A stretch of 64,000 nt of DNA from positions 186,001 to 250,000 of the forward strand of contig JAZUIY010000015.1 in the NCBI GenBank assembly GCA_045642465.1. The letters are read 5' to 3'. This DNA comes from RUG420 sp045642465 (GTDB lineage Bacteria; Bacillota; Clostridia; Oscillospirales; Acutalibacteraceae). Shown in pieces: positions 25,260 to 33,557 of this stretch. The notes beneath the pieces are model-generated. The model did not search any database. It had not been told where the DNA came from and saw only the letters and a program-made list of their open reading frames with translations. A program made the position numbers and the translations under genes. The first letter of the stretch is position 1. Each line of letters begins with the position of its first letter.

Positions 25260-26672
25260 ATGAGAAAGACAAAGATTATCTGCACTATCGGCCCTGCATG
25301 TGATGACGAAGCCACCCTTCGCAGCATGTGTGAGGCAGGCATGAACGTAGCACGACTAAACTTCTCTCATGGCACCCATGAGGAACATGCCGAACGCATC
25401 CGGCGCCTGAAAAAAGTACGGGAAGAACTGGGCCTTCCATTGGCAATTATGCTGGACACCAAGGGCCCGGAATACCGGATTAAGACCTTCAAAGAAGGCA
25501 AAGTTACCGTTCAAGACGGGGACAAATTTACCTTTACCACAGAAGAGGTGGAAGGGGATGAAACCCGGGTTTCCGTCACCTACAAGAACCTGATTAAGGA
25601 CTTGAATGTCGGTGATACCATCCTGGTAAACAATGGTCTGGTAAGCTTTCGGGTAGAGGAACTGAAGGGGAATGAAGCCAATTGTACCGTCATAATTGGC
25701 GGAGAGCTTTCCAACCAGAAATCTATGAACTTTCCGAACCATGTTCTAACCAACGACTATTTAAGCGAACAGGATAAGGCAGACCTGCTGTTTGGTATTG
25801 AAAACGACATTGACTTTGTTGCGGCCTCTTTCGTTTCTACCAAACAGGATGTGTCTGACCTCCGCACCTTCTTAAACGACAACGGCGGGGAAGACGTTGA
25901 TATTGTGGCCAAAATAGAAAACCGCTCCGGCATAGACCACATTGACGAAATCTGTGAACTTGCCAACGGTATTATGGTTGCCCGGGGCGATTTAGGGGTG
26001 GAAGTACCCTTCGTAGAGGTTCCTGCCATCCAGAAATACTTGATTCAAAAGTGCCGCCTTTTGGGCAAGCGGGTAATTACCGCCACCGAAATGCTGGAAA
26101 CCATGATCAACAACCCGCGGCCGACCCGTGCGGAAATCTCCGACGTGGCCAATGCGGTATATGACGGCTCCTCTGCCATTATGCTGTCTGGGGAAACCGC
26201 TGCCGGTAAATATCCGGTAGAATCCATCCGGAATATGGCAGAAATTGCCGAATATACAGAAAACCATATTGACTACCGACACCGTTTCAACTCCACCCAA
26301 TTCCAGATTCAGAATACGGTGGATGCCATTTCCCACTCCACTTGCAGCATGGCAATGGATGTACTGGCCAAGGGAATTGTGGTGAACTCCATGAGTGGCA
26401 GCACCATCCGTATGGTAAGCCGCTTCCGTGCACCAATTGATATCATTGGCTGTACCACCAGCGAAAAGGTTTGGAGAAAGCTGAATTTGAGCTGGGGTGT
26501 TACGCCGGTATTGATGGAAGAATTTGATTCCACCGAAGTACTGTTTTACAACACTTTGCAGGAGGCAAAACGGATTTTGCACCTGGATAAGGGAGACAAT
26601 GTGGTCATTACCGGCGGCCAGATTAATGGAAAAGACAGTGCCACAAACATGATTAAAATTGCCACTCTGTAA
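25260..26672 (+). CDS. pyk: Pyruvate kinase
   Basis: 470 aa; catalyses phosphoenolpyruvate plus ADP to pyruvate plus ATP. Visible motifs: TIGPACDD at the N-terminus, LDTKGPE, VAKIENRSG (catalytic Lys), ARGDLGVE (Mg site), ATEMLETM and SGETAAG. The extra PEP-utiliser-like C-terminal domain of many Bacillus enzymes is absent. ATG 25260 has AGAAAGGA upstream; the annotated longer frame from a TTG at 25245 begins in the terminator T-run. With no promoter between the terminator and the gene, expression is probably by readthrough from mgsA. Confidence 0.97.
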   Translation: MRKTKIICTIGPACDDEATLRSMCEAGMNVARLNFSHGTHEEHAERIRRLKKVREELGLPLAIMLDTKGPEYRIKTFKEGKVTVQDGDKFTFTTEEVEGDETRVSVTYKNLIKDLNVGDTILVNNGLVSFRVEELKGNEANCTVIIGGELSNQKSMNFPNHVLTNDYLSEQDKADLLFGIENDIDFVAASFVSTKQDVSDLRTFLNDNGGEDVDIVAKIENRSGIDHIDEICELANGIMVARGDLGVEVPFVEVPAIQKYLIQKCRLLGKRVITATEMLETMINNPRPTRAEISDVANAVYDGSSAIMLSGETAAGKYPVESIRNMAEIAEYTENHIDYRHRFNSTQFQIQNTVDAISHSTCSMAMDVLAKGIVVNSMSGSTIRMVSRFRAPIDIIGCTTSEKVWRKLNLSWGVTPVLMEEFDSTEVLFYNTLQEAKRILHLDKGDNVVITGGQINGKDSATNMIKIATL

Positions 26673-26715
26673 CAGAGGGGCAAAAACCGCAAAATTTTGC
26701 TTGATTTCAACAAAA

Positions 26716-26750
26716 ACACGCCCCTCAAAGTTTGCAAATGAGGGGCGTGT
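26716..26750 (+). other. Long hairpin overlapping the hisS promoter
   Basis: Perfect 12-bp inverted repeat ACACGCCCCTCA / TGAGGGGCGTGT with an 11-nt loop. No T-run follows on the + strand, so it is a poor intrinsic terminator for pyk. It covers the -35 box and most of the spacer of the hisS promoter. Confidence 0.75.
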
Positions 26751-26760
26751 GTATTATAAT
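26732..26760 (+). promoter_or_regulatory. Sigma-A-type promoter for hisS-aspS
   Basis: TTGCAA (26732-26737), 17-bp spacer, TATAAT (26755-26760). The -35 lies in the loop of the hairpin and the spacer in its 3' arm, so the dyad could also be an operator. Confidence 0.75.
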
Positions 26761-26806
26761 TTCTAGAGTTTAAGAAAATCCTGAAAAAGGAAGTTGGAGG
26801 CAAAAC

Positions 26807-28174
26807 ATGGCTCTTATTACACAGGCTATTAAAGGTACGCAGGATACCTTGCCACAGGACAGCCACAAAATCCGTTTTGTGGAAGCAACCTTGGCAGATA
26901 TTGCCGGAAATTATGGGTTTAGAGAAATCCGTACTCCGGTGTTCGAGCATACCGAATTGTTTAATCGTTCCGTAGGGGATACCACCGACGTAGTACAGAA
27001 GGAAATGTACACCTTTGATGACAAGGGTGGCCGTTCCATTACCCTGCGTCCGGAAGGCACCGCCGGTGCCGTTCGCGCCTTCTTGGAACACGGCTTGTTT
27101 AATGAAGCATTGCCACAGAAGGTATATTACCTGACTTCCTGTTACAGATACGAAAAGCCACAGGCCGGCCGACTTCGTGAATTCCATCAGTTTGGGGTGG
27201 AGTGCTTCGGTACCCAGAACCCGGCAGAGGACGCAGAAGTCATTGCCTTAGCAGATGAAGTGTTTGGCTTCTTCGGCGTAAAGGGCTTGCAGCTGGAAAT
27301 TAACTCCATCGGCTGTCCTTGCTGCCGACCAAAATATCAGGAAGCCCTGCACGCTTATTTTGAATCCCATATTGAGGAACTTTGTGACACTTGCAAAGGC
27401 CGCTTGGACAAGAACCCAATGCGTATCTTGGACTGCAAAGACCCGGGCGATGCAGCCATTGCCGCCAATGCCCCAGTGGTTTTGGATTACCTTTGCGATG
27501 AATGCAAAGATCACTTTGAAAAAGTACAGGCCTACTTAACGGCCATGAACATTGAATTTAAGATCAACCCACGCATTGTCCGTGGACTTGACTACTATAC
27601 CAAGACCGTATTCGAATTTGTTTCCACCGGCATTGGTGCGCAGGGCACCGTTTGCGGTGGCGGCAGATACGATGGTCTCTGTGAACAGCTGGGCGGAAAG
27701 CCAATGCCTGCACTGGGCTTTGGCATGGGCTTAGAACGTTTGATGCTGGTTTTGGAAAGCCAAGGCATTGAACTTCCAAATGCAGAAACCCCGCAGCTAT
27801 ACTTGGCCTCTGCCGGCGAACAGGCTTCTCTGAAGGCCTGTGAAATTGCCCATGACCTTCGGGGCGAAGGTCTGCAGGTGCTCTTTGACACCTTCGGCCG
27901 TTCCATTAAGGCGCAAATGAAATACGCCAACAAAGTTGGCGCACAGTTTGTGGTTGTTCTTGGGGACAACGAATTGGAAACCGGTAAAGTGGAACTGAAG
28001 AACATGGAAACCAGTGACACCGTGGAAATGGAACTGGATTCCTTCGCCGAAAACTTCAGTGAGGTTGCCATTCAGCAGTCGGTTGCCGCACTGGGCGCTC
28101 AGTTTGCTGCGGAGGATTTAACTGCAGATTTTTCCAATTTAGATATTAGTGCATTGCTTGGAGGGAACATTTAA
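26807..28174 (+). CDS. hisS: Histidine--tRNA ligase
   Basis: 455 aa, class II synthetase. Motif 2 is YRYEKPQAGRLREFHQFG, histidine motif LDYYTKTVFEF, and motif 3 around ALGFGMGLERLML; a C-terminal anticodon-binding domain follows. The first residues ITQAIKGTQDTLP are typical. The leader is only about 40 nt and holds no T-box. The stop overlaps the aspS start by one base (TAATG). A Cys-rich insert (CPCC, CDTC, CDEC) around residues 170-235 could bind a metal in this lineage. Confidence 0.97.
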   Translation: MALITQAIKGTQDTLPQDSHKIRFVEATLADIAGNYGFREIRTPVFEHTELFNRSVGDTTDVVQKEMYTFDDKGGRSITLRPEGTAGAVRAFLEHGLFNEALPQKVYYLTSCYRYEKPQAGRLREFHQFGVECFGTQNPAEDAEVIALADEVFGFFGVKGLQLEINSIGCPCCRPKYQEALHAYFESHIEELCDTCKGRLDKNPMRILDCKDPGDAAIAANAPVVLDYLCDECKDHFEKVQAYLTAMNIEFKINPRIVRGLDYYTKTVFEFVSTGIGAQGTVCGGGRYDGLCEQLGGKPMPALGFGMGLERLMLVLESQGIELPNAETPQLYLASAGEQASLKACEIAHDLRGEGLQVLFDTFGRSIKAQMKYANKVGAQFVVVLGDNELETGKVELKNMETSDTVEMELDSFAENFSEVAIQQSVAALGAQFAAEDLTADFSNLDISALLGGNI

Positions 28175-29967
28175 TGGATACCATGAACGGTTTGAAAAGA
28201 ACCAATTATTGCAACGACTTCACTGTAGCCAGTGTTGGCGAAGAAGTGGTTGTTTGTGGCTGGGCTGCTAAGCAGCGTGACCTGGGCGGTCTGATCTTTA
28301 TTGATCTGCGTGACCGTACCGGCGTGGTTCAGCTGGCATTTGACGACGAAACCGACAAGGCTGTATTTGAAAAGGCCGCTTCTGTCCGTTCCGAATTCGT
28401 TTTGATGGCAAAGGGTACCGTAAGAGAACGTTCCTCCAAGAACAAGGACATTAAGACCGGTGACATTGAAATCTTTGTTTCCGATCTTCGCATTCTTGGT
28501 AAGTCTGAAACCCCTCCATTTGAAATTGTGGACGACGTTAAGACCGATGAATTGAAGAGACTTCAGTACCGTTATCTCGACCTGAGAAGACCGGTGCTGA
28601 GAAACAATATTCTCCTCCGTCACAAGATTACCAAGGTAACTCGTGACTACTTTGATGAAAACGGTTTCATTGAAATTGAAACCCCAATGCTCATTAAGTC
28701 TACTCCGGAAGGTGCCCGTGACTTCTTGGTACCGAGCCGTATTCACAACGGTGAATTCTACGCTCTGCCACAGTCCCCACAGCTTTATAAGCAGCTTTCC
28801 ATGGTGGCCGGTTTTGACCGCTACATGCAGGTTGCCCGCTGCTTCCGTGACGAAGACCTTCGTGCTGACCGTCAGCCGGAATTCACCCAGATTGACGTGG
28901 AAATGTCCTTCGTAGAAATGGAAGACGTTTTGGCCATGGGTGAAGGCTACATGAAGCGGATCTTCAAAGAAATCTTAGACATTGACCTGCCGCTTCCACT
29001 GCCTCGCCTTACCTTTAAGGAAGCAATGGAACGCTACGGTTCCGATAAACCGGATACCCGTTACGGCATGGAAATCTATAACATTTCCGACCTGGTAAAG
29101 GATTGTGGCTTCGGCGTATTCGAAGGCCCAATCTCTGAAGGCGGTTCCGTTCGTGCCATTACCGCAAAGAACGCTGCTTCCGTCCTTTCCAGAAAGGTAA
29201 TCAACAAGCTGACCGATGACGCTAAGGGTATTGGCGCTAAGGGCATGGCCTGGATCCGTTGGACCGACGAAGGCCTGACCTCTTCCTTCGGCAAATATGT
29301 TTCCGAAGAAGTTATGGATGCCATCCTGAAAGCCGGCAACGTAGAAGAAGGGGACGTCGTCCTTATTATTGGTGACACCAATAACAAACACGTACTGACC
29401 ATCCTCGGTGCTCTCCGTCAGACCGTTGCAAAAAAATTGGAAATCATTCCGGAAGGCCTCTACAACCTGCTTTGGATTGTAGAAATGCCATTCTTTGAAT
29501 ATGACGAAGACCTGGGCGAATGGGTTGCTATGCACCATCCGTTCACCGCTCCAATGGAAGAATGTCTTTCCTATCTGGAATCCGACAAAGAAAATGTCCG
29601 TGCCCAGTCCTATGACTTGGTTCTCAACGGCATTGAACTTTCCTCCGGTTCCATCCGTATTACAGACCCTGAACTGCAGGCTAGAATTTTTGATCTGCTG
29701 GGTCTCACCGAAGAAGAAGCCATGGAAAAATTCGGCTTCCTCATCAATGCATTCAAGTACGGTGCTCCACCTCACGGTGGTTTCGGCCTTGGCCTGGACC
29801 GTCTTTGCATGCAGCTCCTGGGTGCAGGCACCCTTCGTGATGTCCTTGCTTATCCGAAGATTAAGGATGCATCCGAACCGATGACTGACTGTCCATCCGG
29901 CGTTGACGAAGAACAGCTGGCAGAATTGGGGATTGCCCTGGCCCTGAAAGAAGACGACGCTGAATAA
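28174..29967 (+). CDS. aspS: Aspartate--tRNA ligase
   Basis: 597 aa, bacterial-type AspRS. N-terminal OB fold for the anticodon (VCGWAAKQRDLGGLIFIDLRD), motif 2 around RCFRDEDLRADRQPEFTQ, a GAD insertion domain (about 300-420) and motif 3 GLGLDRLCM. GGAGG at 28160-28164 serves ATG 28174. hisS-aspS adjacency is common in Bacillota and implies co-translation. Confidence 0.97.
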   Translation: MDTMNGLKRTNYCNDFTVASVGEEVVVCGWAAKQRDLGGLIFIDLRDRTGVVQLAFDDETDKAVFEKAASVRSEFVLMAKGTVRERSSKNKDIKTGDIEIFVSDLRILGKSETPPFEIVDDVKTDELKRLQYRYLDLRRPVLRNNILLRHKITKVTRDYFDENGFIEIETPMLIKSTPEGARDFLVPSRIHNGEFYALPQSPQLYKQLSMVAGFDRYMQVARCFRDEDLRADRQPEFTQIDVEMSFVEMEDVLAMGEGYMKRIFKEILDIDLPLPLPRLTFKEAMERYGSDKPDTRYGMEIYNISDLVKDCGFGVFEGPISEGGSVRAITAKNAASVLSRKVINKLTDDAKGIGAKGMAWIRWTDEGLTSSFGKYVSEEVMDAILKAGNVEEGDVVLIIGDTNNKHVLTILGALRQTVAKKLEIIPEGLYNLLWIVEMPFFEYDEDLGEWVAMHHPFTAPMEECLSYLESDKENVRAQSYDLVLNGIELSSGSIRITDPELQARIFDLLGLTEEEAMEKFGFLINAFKYGAPPHGGFGLGLDRLCMQLLGAGTLRDVLAYPKIKDASEPMTDCPSGVDEEQLAELGIALALKEDDAE

Positions 29968-29987
29968 CCGCCTTTAAGGGAGGATAT

Positions 29988-30869
29988 ATGTTAGAAACCT
30001 TATGGGATATCTTGGTGGATACCACCGTAGACACCTTGAAAATCATCCCGATTTTATTCATAGCCTACCTGTTGATGGAACTCATTGAACACCGCAGTGG
30101 GGACCGGGCAAAGGACTTAATTAAAAAGTCCGGCCACTACGGTCCAATCTACGGCGCCGTCCTAGGTATGTTGCCGCAGTGCGGATTTTCCGCCGCCGCA
30201 TCTAGCCTTTACGCCGGCCGAGTTATTACTGTAGGCACCTTGGTTGCCGTATTTCTGTCCACGTCGGACGAAATGCTGCCCATCCTAATTTCCGAAAACG
30301 TTGCCGCCGGCACCATTTTCAAAATTCTGGGCTTAAAAGTCCTGTTTGGTATTTTGGCCGGCTTTGCCATAGACTTAGGCGTGCGGCTCTTCCGCAAGCG
30401 TGCTCATCAGCCGGTGGATGACGACATCAACATCCACCACCTGTGTGACCACGACGCGGCTCACGAAGAAGAGGACGGCGTCCTGGTTGCCGCCTTGAAG
30501 CACACGGGCAAAATTACCGTTTTCTTATTCATCATCTCGCTGCTCTTAAACGGACTCATCGCCTTTATTGGCGAAGCGCGTTTGGCCGACCTCTTTGTAG
30601 ATATTCCAGTGGTATCTGAAATGGTAGCCGGTCTCATCGGTCTCATTCCAAACTGCGCTGCGTCCGTCATTATTACGCAGCTCTATATTGAAGGCATCAT
30701 CTCTGCAGGCCCTATGATGTCCGGCTTGTTGGTAGGCGCCGGCATCGGTCTTCTGGTGCTTCTGCGGGAACACGATAACCCAAAGAAAAACGCAGCCATC
30801 ATTGGTATGCTTTATGGCTTTGGCGTTCTGTTTGGTGTTATCTTAGACTTGCTTTCGGTAACCCTGTAG
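29988..30869 (+). CDS. Putative 10TM metal exporter (ArsP_2 / putative manganese transporter family)
   Basis: 293 aa, two sets of hydrophobic helices. Conserved motifs LPQCGFSAAAS (about 63-73) and IPNCAAS (about 223-229) occur at matching places in the two halves, as in the PF11449-type permeases annotated as heavy-metal or manganese exporters. The central cytoplasmic loop (about 143-162) is rich in Asp, His and Glu (DDDINIHHLCDHD, then HEEED), a plausible metal-binding site. It is 20 bp after aspS. The transported ion cannot be told from sequence; no yybP-ykoY-type leader is seen. Confidence 0.8.
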   Translation: MLETLWDILVDTTVDTLKIIPILFIAYLLMELIEHRSGDRAKDLIKKSGHYGPIYGAVLGMLPQCGFSAAASSLYAGRVITVGTLVAVFLSTSDEMLPILISENVAAGTIFKILGLKVLFGILAGFAIDLGVRLFRKRAHQPVDDDINIHHLCDHDAAHEEEDGVLVAALKHTGKITVFLFIISLLLNGLIAFIGEARLADLFVDIPVVSEMVAGLIGLIPNCAASVIITQLYIEGIISAGPMMSGLLVGAGIGLLVLLREHDNPKKNAAIIGMLYGFGVLFGVILDLLSVTL

Positions 30870-30909
30870 TAAAACGTATTAACGAAATCGCATAAAGGAG
30901 AGAAAAAAT

Positions 30910-32184
30910 ATGGAACTGGAAACCAAATGTATCCAAGCTGGTTATGAACCGAAGAACGGGGAATCCCGAATGATTCCAATTATTCAGTCCACTACCTTCA
31001 AGTATGATACCAGCGAAGACATGGGTAAACTCTTTGACTTAGAGGCAAGCGGCTATTTCTATACTCGCCTTCAGAACCCGACCAACGACATGGTTGCAGC
31101 AAAAATCTGCGCTTTAGAAGGTGGTACGGCAGCCATGTTAACCTCTTCCGGCCAGGCTGCAAACTTCTTTGCTACCTTCAATATTTGTACTGCCGGTGAC
31201 CATATGGTAGTTTCCACTTCCATTTATGGCGGTACCTTTAACCTCTTCAACGTTACCATGCGGAAGATGGGTATTGAATGTACTTTTGTAGATCCAAATT
31301 GCTCCGACGAAGAATTGAATGCTGCATTCCAGCCAAACACCAAGCTGGTATTTGGGGAAACCATTGCCAACCCGGCATTGATTGTGTTTGATATTGAACG
31401 GTTTGCTAAAGCTGCTCACGCCCACAATGTTCCATTGATTGTGGACAACACCTTTGCAACTCCAATTAACTGCAGACCATTTGAATGGGGCGCAGATATT
31501 GTTACCCATTCCACTACCAAATATATGGATGGCCATGACTGTGCAGTTGGTGGCTGTATTGTTGATTCCGGTAAGTTTGACTGGATGGCCAACGCAGAAA
31601 AGTTCCCTGGCCTTTGCACTCCGGACGAATCCTACCATGGCATTACTTATGCTGAAAAATTTGGCAAGGAAGGCGCCTTTATTACCAAGTGCACTTCCCA
31701 GTTAATGAGAGACTTTGGCTGTATTCAGTCTCCGCAGAATGCATTTTATCTGAACCTCGGTTTGGAATCCCTGCACGTTCGTATGCCTCGTCATTGTGAA
31801 AACGCTCTGGCTGTTGCCAAGTTCTTAAAAGACAACGACAAGATTGCCTGGGTTCAGTACCCTGGCCTGGAAGGCGACAAGTACTACGACCTTGCTAAGA
31901 AGTACATGCCAAACGGCACCTGTGGTGTTGTTTCCTTCGGCATCAAGGGAGGCCGTGCTGCTGCAGAAGCCTTCATGAAGGAACTGAAAATCGGCATGAT
32001 TGCAACCCACGTTGCAGATGCGCATACTTGCGTTCTTCACCCGGCAAATGCAACTCACAGACAGCTTAGTGACGAAGAACTGGTTGCTTGCGGCGTTGGT
32101 CCGGATATGATCCGTTTGTCCGTTGGCATTGAAAGCATTAAAGATATTCTTGCCGACTTGGAACAGGCTTTGGCCAACGTATAA
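30910..32184 (+). CDS. O-acetylhomoserine sulfhydrylase-like PLP enzyme (Cys/Met metabolism)
   Basis: 424 aa, fold-type I PLP enzyme. Lys204 in STTKYMDGH should form the internal aldimine. The insert FPGLCTPDESYHG and the ending GPDMIRLSVGIESIKDILADLEQAL match MetY-type O-acetylhomoserine aminocarboxypropyltransferases better than methionine gamma-lyases; the latter activity remains possible. It would make homocysteine or methionine precursors from O-acetylhomoserine and sulfide. RBS AAAGGAGAG. There is no SAM riboswitch in the 40-bp gap upstream; a bidirectional terminator follows. Confidence 0.88.
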   Translation: MELETKCIQAGYEPKNGESRMIPIIQSTTFKYDTSEDMGKLFDLEASGYFYTRLQNPTNDMVAAKICALEGGTAAMLTSSGQAANFFATFNICTAGDHMVVSTSIYGGTFNLFNVTMRKMGIECTFVDPNCSDEELNAAFQPNTKLVFGETIANPALIVFDIERFAKAAHAHNVPLIVDNTFATPINCRPFEWGADIVTHSTTKYMDGHDCAVGGCIVDSGKFDWMANAEKFPGLCTPDESYHGITYAEKFGKEGAFITKCTSQLMRDFGCIQSPQNAFYLNLGLESLHVRMPRHCENALAVAKFLKDNDKIAWVQYPGLEGDKYYDLAKKYMPNGTCGVVSFGIKGGRAAAEAFMKELKIGMIATHVADAHTCVLHPANATHRQLSDEELVACGVGPDMIRLSVGIESIKDILADLEQALANV

Positions 32185-32203
32185 AGCCCAATAAAAAGCA
32201 GAA

Positions 32204-32235
32204 AAAAAGACCTCGGAACATTCCGAGGTCTTTTT
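32204..32235. terminator. Bidirectional intrinsic terminator
   Basis: Stem AAAAAGACCTCGGAA / TTCCGAGGTCTTTTT with a 2-nt gap. A-run on one side and T-run on the other allow it to end both the MetY-like gene (+) and the convergent epimerase gene (-). Confidence 0.9.
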
Positions 32236-32257
32236 GTTTTACTTTTTGAAAGGGAAA

Positions 32258-33286
32258 TTATTCGCCCTTCATGTCAAGCAGCTTAGCAGTACCCTTAACG
32301 GCTGCAACGGAGAGCTTGATGGAATCAGCAATAGCGGATTCAATGTCGTCTGGAGTTGCGCCAAGGCCTTCAGCAATACCGGTGTCGATGAAGATGTCAT
32401 CGCCCATGAGGTCAGCGGTAGTGAAGAGGGAAGTACCGGATTCGATGCCGCGTTCTTTGTAATCCTTCAGGATGCCAAAGAGACCAAGCTTCATAGCTGC
32501 TGGTGGAACGTAGAGGATTGGACGGTTGTCGCCCATGTCACGTGCCTTGTAAACAATCTTAAGGAATGGAGCCCACTTCATGTTGTAGCAAGCGCATGGA
32601 AGAGCAGCATAGCCTTCAGACTGACGGATAGCAGAACCACAGATGCATTCACCAACCTGACGAGCGGTGAGCATTGCAGTACCGCCCCATGGATACATGG
32701 TGAACGGCCACTTGTCCATCATTGCGGTCTTGTCAATGAGGATGGTCCATACCGGAGTACGGCCTGGCTGAGTACCGAAGATGTACGGAAGTTCAAGTAC
32801 GTCTACGGAGAAGTTTTCGTCACAGGATTCCTTGCAGAAATCTTCCTGAGCAAGACGGGACTGGATGTAAGGGTTTCTGTCGCTGTGATAGTCAGCCTTT
32901 TCCCAGTGCATCTTTGCCCAATATGCGAAGTAAGAACCAAGAACGGTAGCGTGCTTAACGCCAACTTTCTTACAAATTGGGAAGATTCTTTCCAGAGGAG
33001 CGATGTTGTACTTGTGGTACTTAGGAAGTACAGGGCCTTCCATTTCAACACGTTCGTCAACGCCTGCTGCGAATACAAATGCGTCAGCGCCTTCAAGCCA
33101 CTTAGCAATGTCATCGTCAGACCACTTGTTGATGTCCTGGAAAATGATTTCCATTTCTTCTGGGATTGGAGCTCCTTCCGGAAGTGGAGGGAGAGCAAGG
33201 GTGGATACCTGATGACCCTTGTCGATCATAATTTTGGCAGCTTCTGCGCCCAAAAGGCCGGTGCCACCGATCATACAAATTTTCAT
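32258..33286 (-). CDS. NAD(P)-dependent epimerase/dehydratase-like protein
   Basis: 342 aa, extended short-chain dehydrogenase fold. The Rossmann motif GGTGLLGAE is at residues 7-15. The expected catalytic YxxxK appears as Y140-x3-R144 (YIQSR), and a Ser at 118 (LGSYF) is a candidate partner, so the usual Lys is replaced. Substrate unknown. It is transcribed alone, with AGGAG ahead of its ATG, two direct repeats around its promoter region, and a shared terminator at the end. Its codon use looks like that of highly expressed genes nearby. Confidence 0.8.
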   Translation of the reverse strand: MKICMIGGTGLLGAEAAKIMIDKGHQVSTLALPPLPEGAPIPEEMEIIFQDINKWSDDDIAKWLEGADAFVFAAGVDERVEMEGPVLPKYHKYNIAPLERIFPICKKVGVKHATVLGSYFAYWAKMHWEKADYHSDRNPYIQSRLAQEDFCKESCDENFSVDVLELPYIFGTQPGRTPVWTILIDKTAMMDKWPFTMYPWGGTAMLTARQVGECICGSAIRQSEGYAALPCACYNMKWAPFLKIVYKARDMGDNRPILYVPPAAMKLGLFGILKDYKERGIESGTSLFTTADLMGDDIFIDTGIAEGLGATPDDIESAIADSIKLSVAAVKGTAKLLDMKGE

Positions 33287-33316
33287 GATAGTTCTCCTAG
33301 ATGAATAAAATAATAG

Positions 33317-33344
33317 ATTGTTGGACTATTAAATTGTTGGACTA
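33317..33344. promoter_or_regulatory. Two direct repeats, operator candidate
   Basis: ATTGTTGGACTA occurs at 33317-33328 and again at 33333-33344, a 16-bp period. On the minus strand this reads TAGTCCAACAAT twice, directly upstream of a TATTAT-like -10 for the epimerase gene. A regulator binding here would cover the -35 region. Confidence 0.6.
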
Positions 33345-33439
33345 AGTTTTATTTTATTCTTTCCAGAAAGTCGTGTCAATTTGTTTTAGTTGAATAAAAT
33401 GCAATGGTTCGTTTTGGTTATTTAGAAAGAGGGCCTTTA

Positions 33440-33468
33440 TTGAATCCCAGGGGCATTTATAGTAAAAT
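33440..33468 (+). promoter_or_regulatory. Sigma-A-type promoter for the EF-G-like gene
   Basis: TTGAAT (33440-33445), 17-bp spacer, TAAAAT (33463-33468), 90 bp before the ATG at 33558. Confidence 0.7.
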
Positions 33469-33480
33469 ATACATGTTATA

Positions 33481-33495
33481 CCCGCGAAACGCGGG
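33481..33495 (+). other. GC-rich hairpin at the 5' end of the EF-G-like mRNA
   Basis: CCCGCG, AAA, CGCGGG. If the promoter call is right, transcription starts only a few bases upstream, so the hairpin would cap the 5' end of the mRNA, where it could slow decay. Confidence 0.6.
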
Positions 33496-33557
33496 AAAAA
33501 TTGGCTAAAATTTACATCTTGAAGAAAGAATTTTTCAAGACCAAGGAGGAATCTACC

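Noticed and set aside
32234..33304. Long + strand open frame opposite the epimerase gene
   Set aside because: No RBS or recognisable domain, while the minus strand has a clear Rossmann motif, RBS and terminator.
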